Source of the DNA: Candidatus Delongbacteria bacterium
GTDB lineage: Bacteria; CAIWAD01; BS150m-G50
Length of the DNA stretch: 12,649 nt
Direction: 5' to 3'
Assembly: GCA_016784425.1 (NCBI GenBank)
Contig: JADHUQ010000055.1
Span: forward strand, 1 to 12,649
Shown: in pieces, positions 12,278 to 12,649 of the stretch
Position numbering within the stretch: position 1 is the stretch's first letter
How the letters are laid out: the number at the start of each line of letters is the position of its first letter
Notes under the pieces: generated by a model
What the model saw: the letters and a program-made list of their open reading frames with translations, nothing else
Told to the model about the DNA's origin: nothing
The model's database searches: none
Made by a program: the position numbers and the translations under genes

Positions 12278-12649
12278 TCAGCTGCTCTCGTTCCCCGGCA
12301 GGTCTGTCAGGACCTCAATCAGTTTGTCCTTCAAAACTGTCATAGTATACGGTTTCTGGATAAATCCCGCCAGCTGACTGCTGTCAAACCGCCTGGTTGC
12401 CTCCTGCTCGTTATAGCCACTGCAAAGTACCACCTTGAGGTCGGGACGAAGCTGACGCATTTCACGGAAGGTCTCTTCGCCGTCCATGTTCGGCATCATC
12501 AGATCGAGCAGTACACAAACGATCTCTTCATGGTGTTCACGAAACAGTTCGAGAGCCAACTCCCCGCCTGACGCCGTCATGGTACTGAAGCCGAGGCGCT
12601 CGAGCATCTGGGCTCCGACAGCAACGATTGTTTCCTCGTCATCTACGAT
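12278..12649 (-). CDS. C-terminal receiver domain of a sensor kinase or response regulator (5' end beyond right edge)
   Basis: The frame enters from the right with IVDDEE and runs to TGA at 12278. This is a receiver (REC) domain: the acidic DDE pocket opens it, LLDLMMPNMDGEE holds the phosphoacceptor aspartate, VLCSGYN supplies the conserved Thr/Ser position, and QKPY supplies the conserved lysine. The SGYNEQEATRRF-LAGFIQKPY arrangement is typical of receivers fused to the C-terminus of PAS/HATPase hybrid histidine kinases. The domain ends right at the stop, so no output domain follows. I infer a hybrid kinase, but a single-domain regulator is possible. About 20 N-terminal-side residues of the domain are in the window before the first internal Met. 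The start codon is not visible. Confidence 0.85.
   Translation of the reverse strand: MVDDEETIVAVGAQMLERLGFSTMTASGGELALELFREHHEEIVCVLLDLMMPNMDGEETFREMRQLRPDLKVVLCSGYNEQEATRRFDSSQLAGFIQKPYTMTVLKDKLIEVLTDLPGNESS

Overview
This window reads as ordinary chromosomal DNA of a moderately GC-rich proteobacterium, most likely a gammaproteobacterium. The reasons are a TrpR-type repressor, an ATL alkyltransferase-like protein, an RssA-type patatin and strong AGGAGG-type ribosome binding sites before most genes. The lineage is an inference, because no rRNA or other marker gene is present. Every gene I can support lies on the minus strand, so transcription runs from right to left. No tRNA, rRNA, CRISPR array, insertion sequence or integrase was recognised.

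From the right edge leftward: the C-terminal receiver domain of a (probably hybrid) sensor kinase enters the window (12278-12649). It is followed by a cupin gene truncated to its N-terminal third (12110-12256), a two-part GNAT acetyltransferase (11239-12099), and a lipoprotein of unknown family (10580-11062). Next comes a three-helix membrane protein resembling the Pycsar effector family PycTM (9970-10530), with no nucleotide cyclase beside it, and then a tandem ACT-domain amino-acid sensor (9394-9813). About 280 bp further on, trpR (8815-9117) overlaps trpB2 (7467-8831). The pair is preceded by a perfect 20-bp dyad that is a good candidate TrpR operator and is closed by a clear intrinsic terminator (7403-7440).

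Left of that terminator are an SDR-type epimerase/dehydratase (6154-7185), an Asp/Glu racemase-family enzyme (5423-6112), a short methyltransferase N-terminal remnant (5253-5333), a 2TM-domain protein (4907-5203) and a DUF2007-like protein (4548-4802). They are followed by a membrane-anchored or exported MsrB-MsrA fusion (3471-4472). A compact, possibly co-transcribed run comes next: CYTH protein (2861-3439), a VOC protein interrupted by an in-frame TAG (2505-2864), AlkA-type 3-methyladenine glycosylase (1823-2455), alkyltransferase-like protein ATL (1492-1809) and patatin-like RssA homologue (508-1428). A 250-bp intergenic region with nested inverted repeats separates this run from hisS, which leaves at the left edge.

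Functionally, two themes stand out: repair of alkylated or oxidised molecules (AlkA, ATL, MsrBA) and tryptophan sensing with indole-to-tryptophan synthesis (TrpR, TrpB2, perhaps the ACT protein). A third observation is decay. Three genes in 12.6 kb (VOC, methyltransferase, cupin) keep good ribosome binding sites and recognisable N-termini but are broken, while their neighbours look intact. I found no convincing evidence of a wholly new multi-gene system. The most distinctive items are the TrpR-TrpB2 unit with its dyad and the lipoprotein/PycTM-like pair.
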